Assembly: GCA_036583965.1 (NCBI GenBank)
Contig: JAZBQD010000014.1
Coordinates: 39,170,990-39,234,989 of the forward strand
Length of the DNA: 64,000 bases
Source: Prunella strophiata
Lineage: Eukaryota > Chordata > Aves > Passeriformes > Prunellidae
Direction: 5' to 3'
Shown: positions 35,627 to 48,894 of the stretch, in pieces
Position numbering within the stretch: the stretch's first letter is position 1
How the letters are laid out: every line of letters starts with the position of its first letter
Notes under the pieces: generated by a model
Seen by the model: the letters and a program-made list of their open reading frames with translations, nothing else
The model's database searches: none
What the model was told of the DNA's origin: nothing
Program-made: the position numbers and the translations under genes

Positions 35627-36355
35627 TCACAGAATCAGGATTGGAAGAGACCTTCCAGATCATGTAGTTCAACCATCAACTGAGCACTACCATAATCATC
35701 CCCTAAACCATAACCCCCACACATGAGTGCCACATCCAAATGCCTCTTGAACACTTCCAGATACAGTGACTCCACCACTCCCTGGAGAACTCCTTCCAAT
35801 GCCTGACCACTCTTTCAGTGAAATTTTGTTTTCTAATATCTAATCTGAACCTCCCCAGTCACAACTTAAGGCCATTTCCTCTCATGCTTTCACCTGAGAC
35901 ATGGCAGAAGAGACCAATTCCCATCTTGCTCTTGCTGCAACCTCTTGCCAGGTGGTTCTAGAGGGTAAGGATGTCTACCCTGAGCCTCCTTTTCTCCAGG
36001 CTTCCCCCAGCTCTCTCAGCCACTCCTCATATGACTCACTTTCTAGATCCTTCACCAGCTCTGGACACGCTCCTGCACTCAGTGTTCTTGTTGTGAGGTG
36101 CCCAAAACTGAAGAGAGCACTCAAGGTGCAGACTCCCCAGTGCTGAGTACAGGGAGACAATAACTGCCCTAGTCCTGCTGACCATGCTGTTCCTGATCCA
36201 GGCCAAGATGCTGTGAACCACATGGGCACACTGCTGGCTCATATCCAGCCAGCTGTTAACCAGCACCCCCAAGTTCCTTTCAGCTGAACAGCTCTTAAGA
36301 CACTCTTCCTGAAGTCTGTAGCATGGGATTGTTGTGACCCAAATGCAGGACCCAA
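35626..36355 (-). mobile_element. CR1 retroposon, 5'-truncated, minus strand
   Basis: Read on the plus strand, the copy begins with the inverted CR1 tail ATCACAGAATCAGGATTGG and AGAGACCTTCCAGATCATG. It continues through GTGCCACATCCAAATGCC, GACTCCACCACTCCCTGG, TCCAATGCCTGACCACTC, CTGAGCCTCCTTTTCTCCAG, TGGACACGCTCCTGCACTC, CCAGTGCTGAGTACAGGGAG, GGCACACTGCTGGCTCAT and ends at TTGTGACCCAAATGCAGGAC. This is the longest CR1 fragment here (about 730 bp). It belongs to a different subfamily from the copies at 33.4 and 46.9 kb, as judged from the distinct 3' region. The order of the blocks is intact and I see no large internal deletion. Confidence 0.95.
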
Positions 36356-37051
36356 TGCAGAAAAAAATTGTGTTATTTTACTACCAGCCACTTTTTGTTA
36401 GAATTTTTGCTAATAATTTTTGCGAATAAAATACCATCTTTGCATCAAATTTCTTGGTTTGAGTTACTTGACTTTTTCAGCCTTTCCCATTTTTTAAGGT
36501 ATGCTCTATGTCTGGTTTTACCCCAAAGTAAATCTGTATGCGTGAATGATGAAATCCTTGAAACTTTTTAATGGAAATTATGAGACAGTATGAGCTATCA
36601 TAACATCTCCATATATGTAATGTTTTGTGATGTGTGTGTATGTATTTCCTTAGTGTTCAGAATGACTAGCTGTTATGCCCAAAATAGCCTTTGTACTTTA
36701 CTCATGTGGTTTTTTTCTCGACAGTCATGCTGAGTCTTTGCAGTCAAAATTTCCTAGCCAGTCATGCAATCAAGTACAGATCAGCTGTGTTCACACTGCC
36801 AAAGACAGCCTGTACCTCAAAGGCTCTTCAGCTTAGCTACTTCTCACAACTTCCTAAGAACAGCTTCATAAGGAAGGCTTTACGCAGATGTTTAGGCTAT
36901 TACCAAGACCACACTTTCCAGTAATCTGACCTGCCTTTCCCTGAAAAGGCAGCCAGGGAGGGGTTACCCAATTGCCTTTAGAGGTGAAGGGGGAGATGTT
37001 GAGAAGCTCAGATTTCTTATCACCCACCATTACTTTCCTGGGGGGGAGTGA

Positions 37052-37073
37052 GAGAGGTTTGCACAAACCTCTC
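37052..37073. repeat. Short inverted repeat in a GA/CT-rich segment
   Basis: GAGAGGTTTG, spacer CA, then the exact reverse complement CAAACCTCTC. Outside the stem the left flank is G/A-rich and the right flank C/T-rich (CTTTCTCTCCCC), so imperfect pairing can continue outward. Confidence 0.7.
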
Positions 37074-40000
37074 ACTCTTTCTCTCCCCAAAACAAGCAAC
37101 CTACCAAACCTACCAAAGTGACAATTTCTGCTTCTCCATGATGTTCTGGCCAAGATGCTTTGCTCTTGACTTTTTTCAGCTTCTGGGGCTTGCTTCCCTC
37201 CTTTGCAAGTCTGGGAAGGTTGGGAGTGAGGCTTGAGCAGAGACACAGGCCATGACTCCAGCCTCTGGAAAGCTATTGATTTTCTTTGGGGAGCCAGGGA
37301 GAGCACTGGTGTGAGACCTGCAAGCACCTGGTGAGTCGGTGGGAGCCAGGCAAGTGGCACTGTGCCCACTTGCATTGCTGAAGGTGCCTCTGGGCAGAGC
37401 AAAGGGGGGCCCTGAGCCACTGGCAAAACCAGCTGCTGTTTCTCTGTGCCTTACATTTGGTGGTAGTAGATGTAGGAATTAGTTGAACAGACAGCAGAAG
37501 GCTAGTGCTGCCAGGCTTCAGCAGACCGTGTTTGCACCCCAATCAATACAGCCCCCGAAACAAGAAAAGAGTGGTTTGGTAATAGTGAGACTTTTCACAA
37601 ATATTATTTGTTTGTCTGGAAACAAACCACATTCCATTTAAAATCCAAAATGGCTTAGATGTTTTTTTTTAAAGAAACTTATAATAATTACTCCCCAAAT
37701 GCATATTATTCCTGTTTGTAAGTAAATGGTTCTAAAAATCACCTTTCAAACAAAGGAAGCACTGACTTGTTATACAGAATTTACTGGAAAAAGTTACTGA
37801 TTGTCCAGGCAGCCATTCAGGGGTGTGGGTGAGGGGGATGTTTAAATATAGAAATAGTCATAACTACCATGACTTCTAAAATTAAAAAGAAAAAAAGAGC
37901 ACAAACAAAAATTTACAGTGTCAGTGAAATTATTCACTGGAAAGTGAGGATAATCCATGCTCATAAAAAGCAGAAAATAACTTCATGCAGTTGACAGTTT
38001 TATTATAGGAACATAGGAAAATGGTGACAGAAAATGATATTTTGATGCTGATTGTTTTATTTGTGCCTCCTTCTCCATGTTTTCTTTTCACACATCTGAG
38101 CATTTAATACACCCTGACTGTCAAGTAATAAGCAAATGGAATGGTGTGAATTAATTATCTCTTTCATTTAAATGTACAACTTAATTAAGTTTATTCATAG
38201 GAGAATTGACATCCTGAAAATTCTTTACATTTAAGAGATGTTAAAATAACAAAATCACTGAAGTTTAAAGACTATCAAGTAGGAAAGGCATTTGTTTTCC
38301 CTTAACTGACTGGGAGACATAAAAAAGTGTATCCCATTGACTTTTAAAAGACCTAAAAAATAAAATAAATTAAAATCATTAAAGAACTCCACTAAATTAA
38401 ACTATTTTTTAAGTACTGAATCTTTTTTAAGTACTGTAATTAAAAACAAACCCCAAAGTGATAGCTATTATTAAAAGTGTATTCCACAGGGACAATTACA
38501 GATTTTTATTCCTAAGAAAAAGAAAACTTTTGAAAGAAGAATTAATGGAAGGCATGGTTTATTATTTTTGAGGGTGGAAGGAAACTTAGTCACCAATTTT
38601 TATTTTATTTTTATTTAGTTTAAAATAGAACCCTCTAAATATTTTTCACACAGATAAACTGGTAACATGGAAGTATTTTCTGGCTTTATGAAAGATTGAA
38701 AAGACTGACTTTTCCTCTGGCATAGCTTAATCGCTAGTAAAACCAAAACAAAACGCACACTAAAAAAGCTGTTATTTCACCAGCTTGGGTTTGGTAAGTG
38801 CCTGTTGAGCAGCACAGCAGAGAAAGGGAAAAGGTCAAAGTTTATACTGAGCTGGATGCTTTGTGGGGTCTTTGAATACGCACCAAGGCTTGAGCTGTCC
38901 TTTCCTTGCACGTCCCTTGCCCCCGCTGCCTTGCTTGCTTTAGCCCTGTGAGGAGAGGAGGGGAGAGGAGTGAAGGGGAGAGGGGAAGGGAGCTGGTTTT
39001 GACCCAGGATAAGAACCACTCCTTGCCACAGTGGGTATTTGTCACAGGAGAGAATGCAGTGCTGGGGGATGGGGTGGAGGAAGGCAGTTTAGAAGGAAAA
39101 CAAAACTGGAGGGAAATGAGTTCTTGTAAATTAAAAGTTGAGTCTTAAGATATAATAAATAAAATACACCTTTTCCAGATATAGAGAAAAAGCACATCAG
39201 TGCAGTGGATAGCAGAGAAGCTATGGAAATATGGATTAAACCTTTAAAAGGAGAAAGAAAATGAGGAATTTAAAAAAGCTCCAAAGATTGTTTCTTCTTC
39301 AAAGGTGAGCAAAAGGCAGTGTCAGACACAGCTAAGCATCTTCCCTCCATGTGCCTTTTTTCCATTCCCAGAATCTGTGTTTCCTGAGTTTCTCATTTTG
39401 AGTCATTGGGGGCCAAAGAGGGAGTAGGGGAAGGGGAGACAGCTGGGCCACTGCTCTGGCCTGCTCAGCCTGAGCCTGGTCCCATCTGTGGGGCTGTCCC
39501 TCCACGCTGACCTGTGTGGAGGCATACAGGGTCCCAGCCACACAGTGGAAAGGTAAACTTAACCAGCTGCTTCTCAGGAGGGCTCTGCCTGGCTGGCACA
39601 CATGTACCCCATGCCTACTGACCTGGTCTCCAATACCAAAACAGCAGAGGAAGGGGTAGGTATAACAGGTATAAAAGTCTCATGGGCTCATTTCTGCAAC
39701 AGCTGGTCCCGTTTAGTAACCAGGGCTCTGCCCACCCCACAGCAAGGAAGCCAAAGTCTTTCCCTGGTGACTCCTGATCCTGACTAAGCTGGAGGCTGGA
39801 TGGCAGGAGATGGTCATAAATCCTGTCACAGTAAGGAAGAGATTAAACCTAAGTGTCCCAGCCCTAGGTAAATGATCTAACCTCTACTGTGTTAACCATA
39901 ACAAATTGGTGCCCTGGCTTAGTAACCAATCTCCAGGTGAAGGGAAGACCTCCTTTTGTTTCTGGAGTCAGCGTGAGGCCAGAGCAGCCTCCCCAGGGTT

Positions 40001-40553
40001 ACAGGATGCTCTGCTGACCTCTGGCAGCTCCCCACTGAGCTGACAGGCTGTGTGGGGTCCCTAGGGAAGCAAGTGCTTCCTCGGAGCAGAAGCAGCAGCA
40101 AACATCATAGCTGAGAGTGATTTGGATTGCACTCTCGAGTCAGGGGCTTAAAAAGAAAACACTACAGTGTGCAACTCTTGGGTGCCTTTTTTTTCCCCCT
40201 CTGGACTCATGTATGCAGTTTTGAAAAGGCTTTTGAAGTTGGCTCACTCCTGTTTTAACCAGCGTATTTTTAAACAAACCTTTGTACTTTGTATCCATGG
40301 TGAAAATTATTAAAATCACCACTAGTTAGATGTGGCTATGCAGAGGACTGACCATGATTACTGAAACTGAACAAGACCTAAAGCTGCTAGAAGTTGCCTC
40401 TCTAACTAAAACTTTAACTACTTATTTAATCAGGCTTTGTTTATTTTGCTGATAATGATGTCTTGGTATCAGCAGAAAGAGTGTAACTCTTGTTTCTATT
40501 TTTGTAAGACAAATACCTGCTTCAGCTGAGCTACAGGACAGCAAAATAGCTGG

Positions 40554-40620
40554 ATTGTAACCTCCTTGATGGCACAGACAGTGTCTTCTGTGTCAAGCAC
40601 AGAATTAAACTGGTTAACTT
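40554..40620 (+). repeat. L2-like 3' end remnant
   Basis: GATTGTAACCTCCTTGATGG, CACAGACAGTGTCTTCTGTG and AAGCACAGAATTAAAC match the order of the well-known L2 3' end ('gactgtaagctccttgagggcagggactgtgtctt ... cctagcacagt'). L2 is an old non-LTR family whose fossils survive in amniote genomes. Only about 65 bp are recognisable. Confidence 0.45.
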
Positions 40621-43600
40621 GGTAAATAGGGTATATTGAAGGCTTTTAGTAATTTTTATTTGTGGTAAGATGCAGTTGGAGACTCAGTACCTTAGATGTA
40701 GGATGGAGTCCAGCAGAGATGAAGGCACTGGTTCTTCCCTCCTCCTCCTCCCCCTCCTGAGCTTTGCATGTCTTGAACTGTTGCCTAACTAGGCTTGAAC
40801 TCAGGCCTGTTTACTTGTCCCAGAAAACAATTCCACCACTGTAAGCATCTTTAGATCACGTTGCAAGGGCTATTGTATGAATATACACTAATTCAATTAG
40901 GTTGTTTGTCAGGTAGCTATTGTGTACAGATAAGCAGTGGGCTTGTACCTTTAATCTTTAACATAGTCATGTGTTATGATCTGGATTTTTAAAGGCTCAA
41001 ATGTCTCCTCTTTTAGTAAAAGCATTGGTGGCTGTAATATTTTTACTTGAGTGGAGCCCCCCAAAAAATTTTGTTGCAGATTAGCTAGTGCACATGAACA
41101 GTTATGAAGTGATGGAGGTCACTCACATCACCTTAGTCCATAACATGAGTGTAGCTCATGAAATTCCATCCAGTCCCCAGCTTCTGGCACTCATGGCTGA
41201 ACTGAACCATATTTGCCACTCAGATTTGCCAGGGCAATATGCCCAATCTTCTGTCTTTAAGAGCATATTTTAATTTTTAACTCTTTTGTAGTCTTCTTGC
41301 ATGACATATGGCAAATAATTTTACCTTTCCCTGCTCCATTTTCCCAATCCATTTTCCCAAACTACCCAGTGAGAATAGCACTCAACTTCTGAGAACTGTA
41401 GGAGACTGAATTCGTTAGCAAGGTTAAGGTACTCTGAGATGGGTGGGCAGTAAGTCCAAAGCATATTTGAAATTGAAGAAATATATGATTCCATCTCCAG
41501 CTATTTGCTGTAGCTGCTCTGACTCCTAAAAAAATGTTGCCACAGAGACTGTAAAAGCTGCTGTCTATGGCCCTTGCTTTTATCATGGCTGTACTTTTTT
41601 CATGTCATGGTTCACAGTTATACCTTTTCCTTAAGCAGATTTCCTCTAGTAACACACAGCTTTTTCTTCAACTTCTCTACTCATGAAGAAAGAATGCCTT
41701 TCATTTGGTTGCATATAAACTTTCTGCATTTTTTTTTTGTTTTAATATGACAGTTTTAAGTCCAATAGCTGGCTTTTATTAAGCCACTTTTTGTATTTTA
41801 CAATTCTGAAGTGATTACAAAAGATATTTCAAATACAACAAAACACCCAGAAGGATTCAAGTTTCATTCAAGTTTCATTCATCAAATTATGTTGTATGTC
41901 ATTAATGTCTTTTTTTCCCACAGTATTTGCTAGTTTAAAAAAAATCCTCTTAAGAAGATAAAGTAAAAAAATCACATTTGTAGTGCATGAGCTTTCCTTT
42001 TATTTTTGCAAATGCACTTTCCAACAGAGCTCAATCTATTTGTAATTACTCAACACTACAGAATCTCTCATTGGGCAGAAGATTAGATAATAAAGTGTCT
42101 ATGACAAGCACCAATCTTTAAAAGGGCCAAAGAAACAGCACCTAAGATATCAGTAAGAGCAAAAATTCTACTTGAAAGAATACACTGGTGTTTCTATTTA
42201 CTAACTTATCAGCTTTGCTTAAATTAACTATGACTGAAGTATGCTCTACCCTTTTCCTCAATTAACTTTTCATTCATTCACAAATTCATTGGGCCTCACC
42301 CTGGAATGAGACCCTTCATTCTTCAAAGAGCCAGGGTGACCTGCTACAGTTTCCAACTAATCAGAGAAACAAAAAAAGGCTGAGATTAGACCCCAAGGAA
42401 GCCAGGCTATCTTGGAATTCACTTGCAAGAATAAACATTGTCACTTACAACAAGCAGATCTGCAGATATTTAACAAACCCCAGGGTGCTCTACACAATGA
42501 AGATTTTCACATTTGATTGCCATCTTCTCTGCCATAGAGCTTTTTTTGTCTTTATCTAATCAAAAAGTTAGCTAGTGTGTTAAACAAAAGAAACTTTCAG
42601 CACACAAAGATTTAGACAACCCTCTATGTCCCTGTCTATTGCAGTCAGCTCTGGTATTGTGAATCACAAAAATAACATTAAAATCATAATTCAAACAAAA
42701 TTGGAGACATAATCTATGTGTGCAATAGGTCAATTTATGTGTGACCTTTATTTTTTTTTGTAAGAAGAAAAGAAACCCACATAGAATTTATTGTGATTAA
42801 TGCTACCATCTCTGAACAAGCCTTGAAATAACTTACTATTAATTTATCATTTTTTAGAAAATGTTTTTTTTTCAGATGTCTTTTCATTTTCAAGAGTGGG
42901 AATTGTGCACTGGCAGAATACTCAGAGTTAAACTGATACCTGTAACCAGTGTTACAGATATCCTGAGAAAATAAAAATATGGCTCTGGAGTCAGAAAGTT
43001 GGTAAGACTTAAGAAAAAATTTATCTGACCTGCTGAGCTGATGGAATCTCCCTCCACTGGTGATTGTGGTTTTCATTTTATGCAGCAGAATGTTCAGTTT
43101 AGTCAGAACTACCTGGAAGATGCCCATCAAAAAGTGTCTGTCAAAGAAAGATCTAAGAGGAGTAAAATTATGAGAAAACATGGGTATGGGTGATGAATTT
43201 TTCTTTGTAACTACTATGTTCATACAAGGAAGGAGATAAAACAAAGGGAGCAAGAAATGTGAAATAGAATGTGCTAACCATGCATTACATGTGTCAAGAA
43301 GAATGAAAACAGGACAAAAGGAGTGCCAGATCAATGGGTTTCATGCCAGAATCATCACAACACACATAAACACATCTCGAGTGATTATTTTGACTCCCTG
43401 TAACAGTAAGACATTTCTTCCTATTGCCTTTGCTGTATTCTGGAGAAACAATGGAACATGAATCATTCAGTAAATTGAAAGACAGAGGTGGAGAAAATGG
43501 ACATGCTTCCTTGTACAGAAAAGTCTGTGTATCCCAACCTCTTCTGGGATGTTTAGATGCAGATCAACAGAAAAGCTGACAGTGTGGGGAAATGGGATTG

Positions 43601-46600
43601 CTTGTGTAAGGGTGCAGTAGTTTTTGTTTTATGTTTGTATCTTTAAAGAAAACAAAAAAGTAGGTATGTATCCATTTATCTATCTTTCTGCTTACCTGCA
43701 CAATCATCCACCTACCTGTGTATAACAGGTAGGCTGTTATACTTGCCGTAGCCATGAATAAAAAGATAAGCAATGCTCTACAGGGTGAAGTGGGGTGGGG
43801 TTTTTTTTTGTTTTTTATAAGACCAACCAAAGTAGCTAGGCAAAAGAGAACAGCAGTGGGATTCAAAGAGTCTCCTTCAAGTCAGATGAGTGGTGGAAAT
43901 AGATTGGGCCCTCCCAGCAGCTGTTGTGTGCAGTGGGTTGCCTACACTCTCCTGCAAGTCCTTCCACTGGTAGAACTGGGGAGTGCTAAACAGATGGGGA
44001 GAAGTGTGAAGCAGGCAGAGATGGTGGATTCTTTGGTCAGCACAATTATATCTGAAAGCAGATGTCTGCCAACCACCTTCACTGCACTGAGAAAATGAAA
44101 ACTGCAGCAACTCTGTGACTGAGGCAGATGACTTACCTTCCATTTTAGCACAGCTTAGGGTAGTCACAATAAAATTTTAAGTGGCAGTTTGACACTGGGT
44201 TTTGTTTCTTAAAACACAACACAAATGGTCTATGAATCTGTGGTTCCTCCAGAACAGCAGCATAGGTCTTAGTCTCATGTATGAGTCTTAACTCTGCTCC
44301 CACTAATCTAATAATCCATAGACTTTAGTGGTAGCAGTAAAAAGGCCGCAAGAGAATAAATAATGACTACTGTACTGAACAAGAGTTTGCACAGCCTGTG
44401 CACTTTTTGCAACATATGTTGACATTTGGGATGAAAATTAACAGGATAGTTGTCTCCATGCAAGTAGCAAATATGTCTCAGACATTTTCACAACTGACTT
44501 GCAAACTGGTTTCAAGAGTGCAGTAGCAGAGATGTATTAAAACCACTATTGTTTGAGCCCTTTATCCTTTCTTGTTTAAAATTTTATGAAAGACTTAAAA
44601 TTGCCTTCTCTTGAATTCAGTTAACCTAGTTACTCCATATTTCTCCATATAGGTTGTGAAAAGCAGGACTTTATGAGTAATTCAAACTGTGCATGAAGAG
44701 TCTGTTAACAAATACACAGTGCCAAATTATTGGGTACACAGGACCACTGCAGTAAAAACAAAGGGTATGTATGGCTGGGAAGAGGAATAGATTTTGCGAG
44801 GAATGTGTATTCCCAAAGTAAGTGGTAACTTCCATAAACTCTTGAAAACCCATTTTCCATACCTGCCACTCTCACCACCTTCCTCATATAAACTGGGCTG
44901 TTCAGTAAGACGTGTAGTTTTCTGGCCCACTGTGCCGTGCTATTATGGCTGAACAAGTTGGGTGAAAAAGAGCCATGTGAAATTTTCACAGCACAGCACA
45001 CACCAATACAAAGCCTTGCCTTGGTTTCAAATTTCTTTACCAATCCAAAACCCAGACAAGCTTTATTGAAAGGCTTGTTAAGGTTCACAAACCACAGGAT
45101 GAGTTTGCGGGTGCGCCAAAGAAAAGAAAGGTCTGAAAGAGCAAGCAGAAATTGGGAGCAGATCTACTTTGGGCTTTGTCATAGATTGTCTGTGGGTCTT
45201 GGTCAGCTTATCCTCCTTCTCCTCTGTGTCTCAAATTGCACAGCACAAGTAATGCTGCTGAACTCCCTGTGTCTCCAGAGCATCAGGAGGATGAATGGAT
45301 GGGAAGCCCTTTAGATTAGTGGAGTGTTAAACTCGGACTAGAGCTGGCTGTAGACACTTCCCAGTAGAGCCATAACAGCAAAGGTCCAACAGAGACTCAG
45401 CTGGAGAACCCTTTTTCTGGTTTGCAGAAGTCATCATAAGGAAAATACATAATGTTTTCCCGAAGATAATTTTTTTTTACTTCTAGTGTACACCTTTTCA
45501 TGAATTTTGGCTGGATACCTGTGGCTGCTAGTCCACTTCCTCTATGGCAAAGGAAATAATTGTATAATTGTAAAATGCATTTTACTGATTCAGTTCTCCT
45601 CCCCATTCCACCAGAGTGGAGGGGGGAAGAGAGGGAGGTTGAGCAAGCAGCTGTTCAGTGTTTTATCTCCAGCTGGGCTTAAGACCACAATGTCCAGCTG
45701 AGCAGGACATTGGAAGGACAGAGATTTGGGCTCACTGGGAAGAAGCAGGCTAGAGCAGGCAGCTTTGCTCCCAGGTTCACAGGCAGACTGATATGCGTAT
45801 GTGCATGGAGGAAGGTTCCTATCTGTTGTACTACAGCTCCTGACAAATTACCATGAAGTCAGCTAACTGGAATTAGTCTGTCAGGAAAGATGTGAACCTG
45901 GGTTCAGTTTTATTAGGGCCATTTAGGATTTTTGCAACTGTTTTACCTAGGAAGAAAGTAAGAAAAGATGCTGACAAAGAAAGAAAAACAAAAGGGCAAA
46001 CATGAAAAACACAGTTAAAAAAAAAAAATCCATATACTGATGTGTTCATTCAGGTAAAACTATGCTACTCTGGATCACATACCTATAATTTCATGAAAAA
46101 CAGGATGGCATGGAAAGCGAGTCCACTGACTTCAGAGAACATTCTGTTGTAAAGTTGAGTAAATATACTAATCTGTTTGCTAATCTATGCTGCTGTTTGG
46201 AGAAATGCAACTATTTAAAAATGTGAGATTGTGCTAAAAGTATTCAGGCGTGCTACAAGTAATTATACAAAATAAGGTATCTCCCTATGAGTCCACATTC
46301 AATCAAGCACCTTCTTGCACAAGCACTTTGCTGTTTAAATTCCACAACTGCCTTTTAGTGGAGCTATGTGGTTTTTGACCATGTTATTAGAAGTTTTTAA
46401 CATATCTTGTTGTTTTGTCTATAAGCTTCATTTTTATATTGCAAGTCTGCAAAGCCCTACCCACAAATTCCTGGTATCAGCCAGAGGGAAGAGAGCTTTT
46501 TCATGTCTGTAAAAGAATTTTATTGGGTATTAAGAAAACTTGCTGCAACCACATTCATTGTGGGGTGATGAAATCAGAGGCTTTGTGACAATCCCAGTGA

Positions 46601-46702
46601 AGTGTCAAGATATTGATTACACTGAACAATTTTGGCCAAATTTCATTTTGCAGAAGCCACACCAAATGCTGTCCAATACATTCAAAAAGGGATTTTCTGC
46701 TG

Positions 46703-46720
46703 TGTATGTCTAGACATACA
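46703..46720. repeat. 18-bp perfect palindrome
   Basis: TGTATGTCTAGACATACA is identical to its own reverse complement. The next base pair outward is G/G, so the symmetry stops there. Confidence 0.9.
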
Positions 46721-46943
46721 GTCTAGAGAGGGTAGAGAAATAATGGATACAATATCTGCAGCCAAGCAGTAGGAAACAGGGAGGTCTCTGTTATCTTTAC
46801 TTCATGTTGGATGAAGAGAGTCTGCTGCAGGTTAAGAATTTTGAATTACAGTAGATATCATTCTGATATAGAGCTACATATCATTATTTAAAAAAAAATA
46901 AAATTAAAAGGAGTGCCAAAATCAAGACTATCAGCTACACATA

Positions 46944-47381
46944 GGGCCCCAAAAGTGATCAGAGGGCTGGAACACCTCTCCTATGAACACAGGCTGAGAG
47001 AGTTGAGATTGCTCAGACTGAGGAAGAGAAGGCTCCCGGGAGACCTTAGAGCAGCTTTCCAGCTTTTATATCTAAAGGGGGTTTACAAGACAGATGGGGA
47101 AACATTTTTTAAGTAGGGCCTGTTGTGATAGGACAAGGGCTGGTTGTTCTAAACTAAAGAGAGTAGATTCAGACTAGATATAAGAAGGATATTTTCTGCA
47201 GTGTGGGTGGTGAAAAACTGGCACAGTTTGCCCAGAGAAGTAGTGGATGCCACATCCCTGGAAATATTCAAGGTCAGGCTGGATGGGGCTCTGAGCAACC
47301 TGATATAGTTGAAATTGTCCCTGCTCATTCCAGAGGGTTGGACTTTGAAGGTTCTTTCCAACTCAAACTATTGTATAGTTC
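46944..47381 (+). mobile_element. CR1 retroposon, 5'-truncated, plus strand
   Basis: GTGATCAGAGGGCTGGAACA, CACCTCTCCTATGAACACAG, GCTGAGAGAGTTGAG, GAAGAGAAGGCTCCCGGGAG, GCAGTGTGGGTGGTGAAAAA, TGGATGCCACATCCCTGGAA and GATGGGGCTCTGAGCAACCT are successive blocks of the CR1 3' end, followed by TTCTTTCCAACTCAAACTAT and a TTGTATAGTT tail. About 440 bp remain. Several substitutions and an A-rich 3' tail suggest an older copy than a perfect consensus match would. It has no coding capacity. Confidence 0.95.
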
Positions 47382-48620
47382 AGTATTTTTCCAAATGAGG
47401 GGTACCTCCAGCTTTTTGATACATTCATACGATTCTCAGCATTTCTGAGGGGAATAATTAATTCAAAAATGTGTGAGCACAAACCAGAAAGTGTACATGA
47501 AAGGACTGATTTTCTTGGGAACTAGACATGGTCCAGGCCAATGAATTTCTTCTGCCTAAGAAAGATTAGAGCCCATGGGACAATCACAGCTAAATGAAAA
47601 GCTCATTTGTTGAATTTGTCCTCATTAGAAGCTTCAAGGACCTTTTCAGTGTTGCTGGTTCACATACACATGCACATGTGTGCACCTGCACACACTTTCA
47701 AACACATCCCCATTTATCCTGCAGGAAAAAAACCCAAACCCATTGGACACTGTTACCTGTAATTTTCAAGTCTGAATACCTGTACACAAATAATCATTAG
47801 GGTTATAATGTATATGCAGGATAGCTTCTAAAATGGAAAGTTTGCTATTAACAGATCCAACAACCACTTTATAGCTCCACCCCAAAACTTTACAGTTTCT
47901 TTGTTCTATCACCAGTAAATACCTTGCAAAGCCAATGAATCTAATTGTATTATTACTACCAGTATCTGTATGATACCACTTAGGGAAAAGTTGCTGTTTA
48001 TGCAACTTTGTTTATGCAACTTTATGTTTATGCTGGTTTTACATTTCAGGATAACTGATACTCACTGATTAAATGACACATGCAAAACTTTTCAGCTTTA
48101 ATTAGGTCACATACATCAAGTATATTGTTTTATAGAAGATTTTTTAAAAATGCATTACTTCATACTTCTTTAACACTTTCTGAAAATACGAGTGCATTTT
48201 CCAAATTTATACATTTTGTCTCCACATAAATCTGTTTAGAAGATAAGTCTTGTAGATATATTCAGTTTGTATCAATAAGGAAACTGAGCCACAGGCATAG
48301 GTCTGTGATTGTAATTCTTCACTTGCAATCTACGAAGTCCTAAGGCTTCCATGAAAAAGACATACATGGAAGAAATTTACTAAGTAAGTTACATATTAAT
48401 ATTATGCCCTTTACTTATAAACTTCATACTGATTAATCAACGGAGTGTGATTTCTTAAGAGCTGCACAAATTTTCTGCGACTGTCACATAGCTGTGACAC
48501 TTTGAAGCCATAAAACCCAGTCCTCTGCCTTATGTCATGGGTTCTCCGGGTGCGATAACCACATGTTAAACACACACTTAACCTCCCAGCAGTGCATGTC
48601 ACAAGGCCACTAACATGTAC
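47381..48620. other. AT-rich non-coding stretch
   Basis: No gene is recognised. AGGAAACTGAGCCACAGG near 48279-48296 resembles the MIR/L2 block 'aggaaactgaggcacagag'. A short CACACATGCACATGTGTGC-type segment near 47660-47690 is a small CA-rich simple repeat. Confidence 0.5.
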
Positions 48621-48894
48621 ATGTCCCCCGACGGAGCTCCGAGGAAAAGAGCAGGGAGGCAGGGTTACAGCGCTGCCCCTGCTAATGACTGCTTTTCAAA
48701 TAGGTCTGTGGTCATTGACTGGGCAAGGCTGGAAATCTTCGTGTGTAGTTGTTTAGACTACTTGATGGGCTAATATATAGGAACTTCTTTGTACAGTGCT
48801 GCCAGTGTCTTCATACTGGTGTGGAATAGGACTCAATAAAAACACTTTTCCTGGGGAGGGGTAGCTGGTGTTTTATTTTAGCTGGGAGAAGCAT

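Larger units (their letters stand above)
36355..46940. other. AT-rich non-coding stretch
   Basis: No gene is recognised. A somewhat GC-richer segment lies at 36.9-37.5 kb, and a purine-rich segment of GGGGAGAGG motifs at 38949-38992. An L2-like tail lies at 40554-40620. The longest non-repeat open frame in AT-rich DNA (199 codons, minus strand, 43334-42735, beginning at a TTG) lies here, with no recognisable domain. Confidence 0.5.

Noticed and set aside
36866..37426. 186-codon minus-strand frame
   Set aside because: No domain recognised. The region is moderately GC-rich and other frames overlap it.
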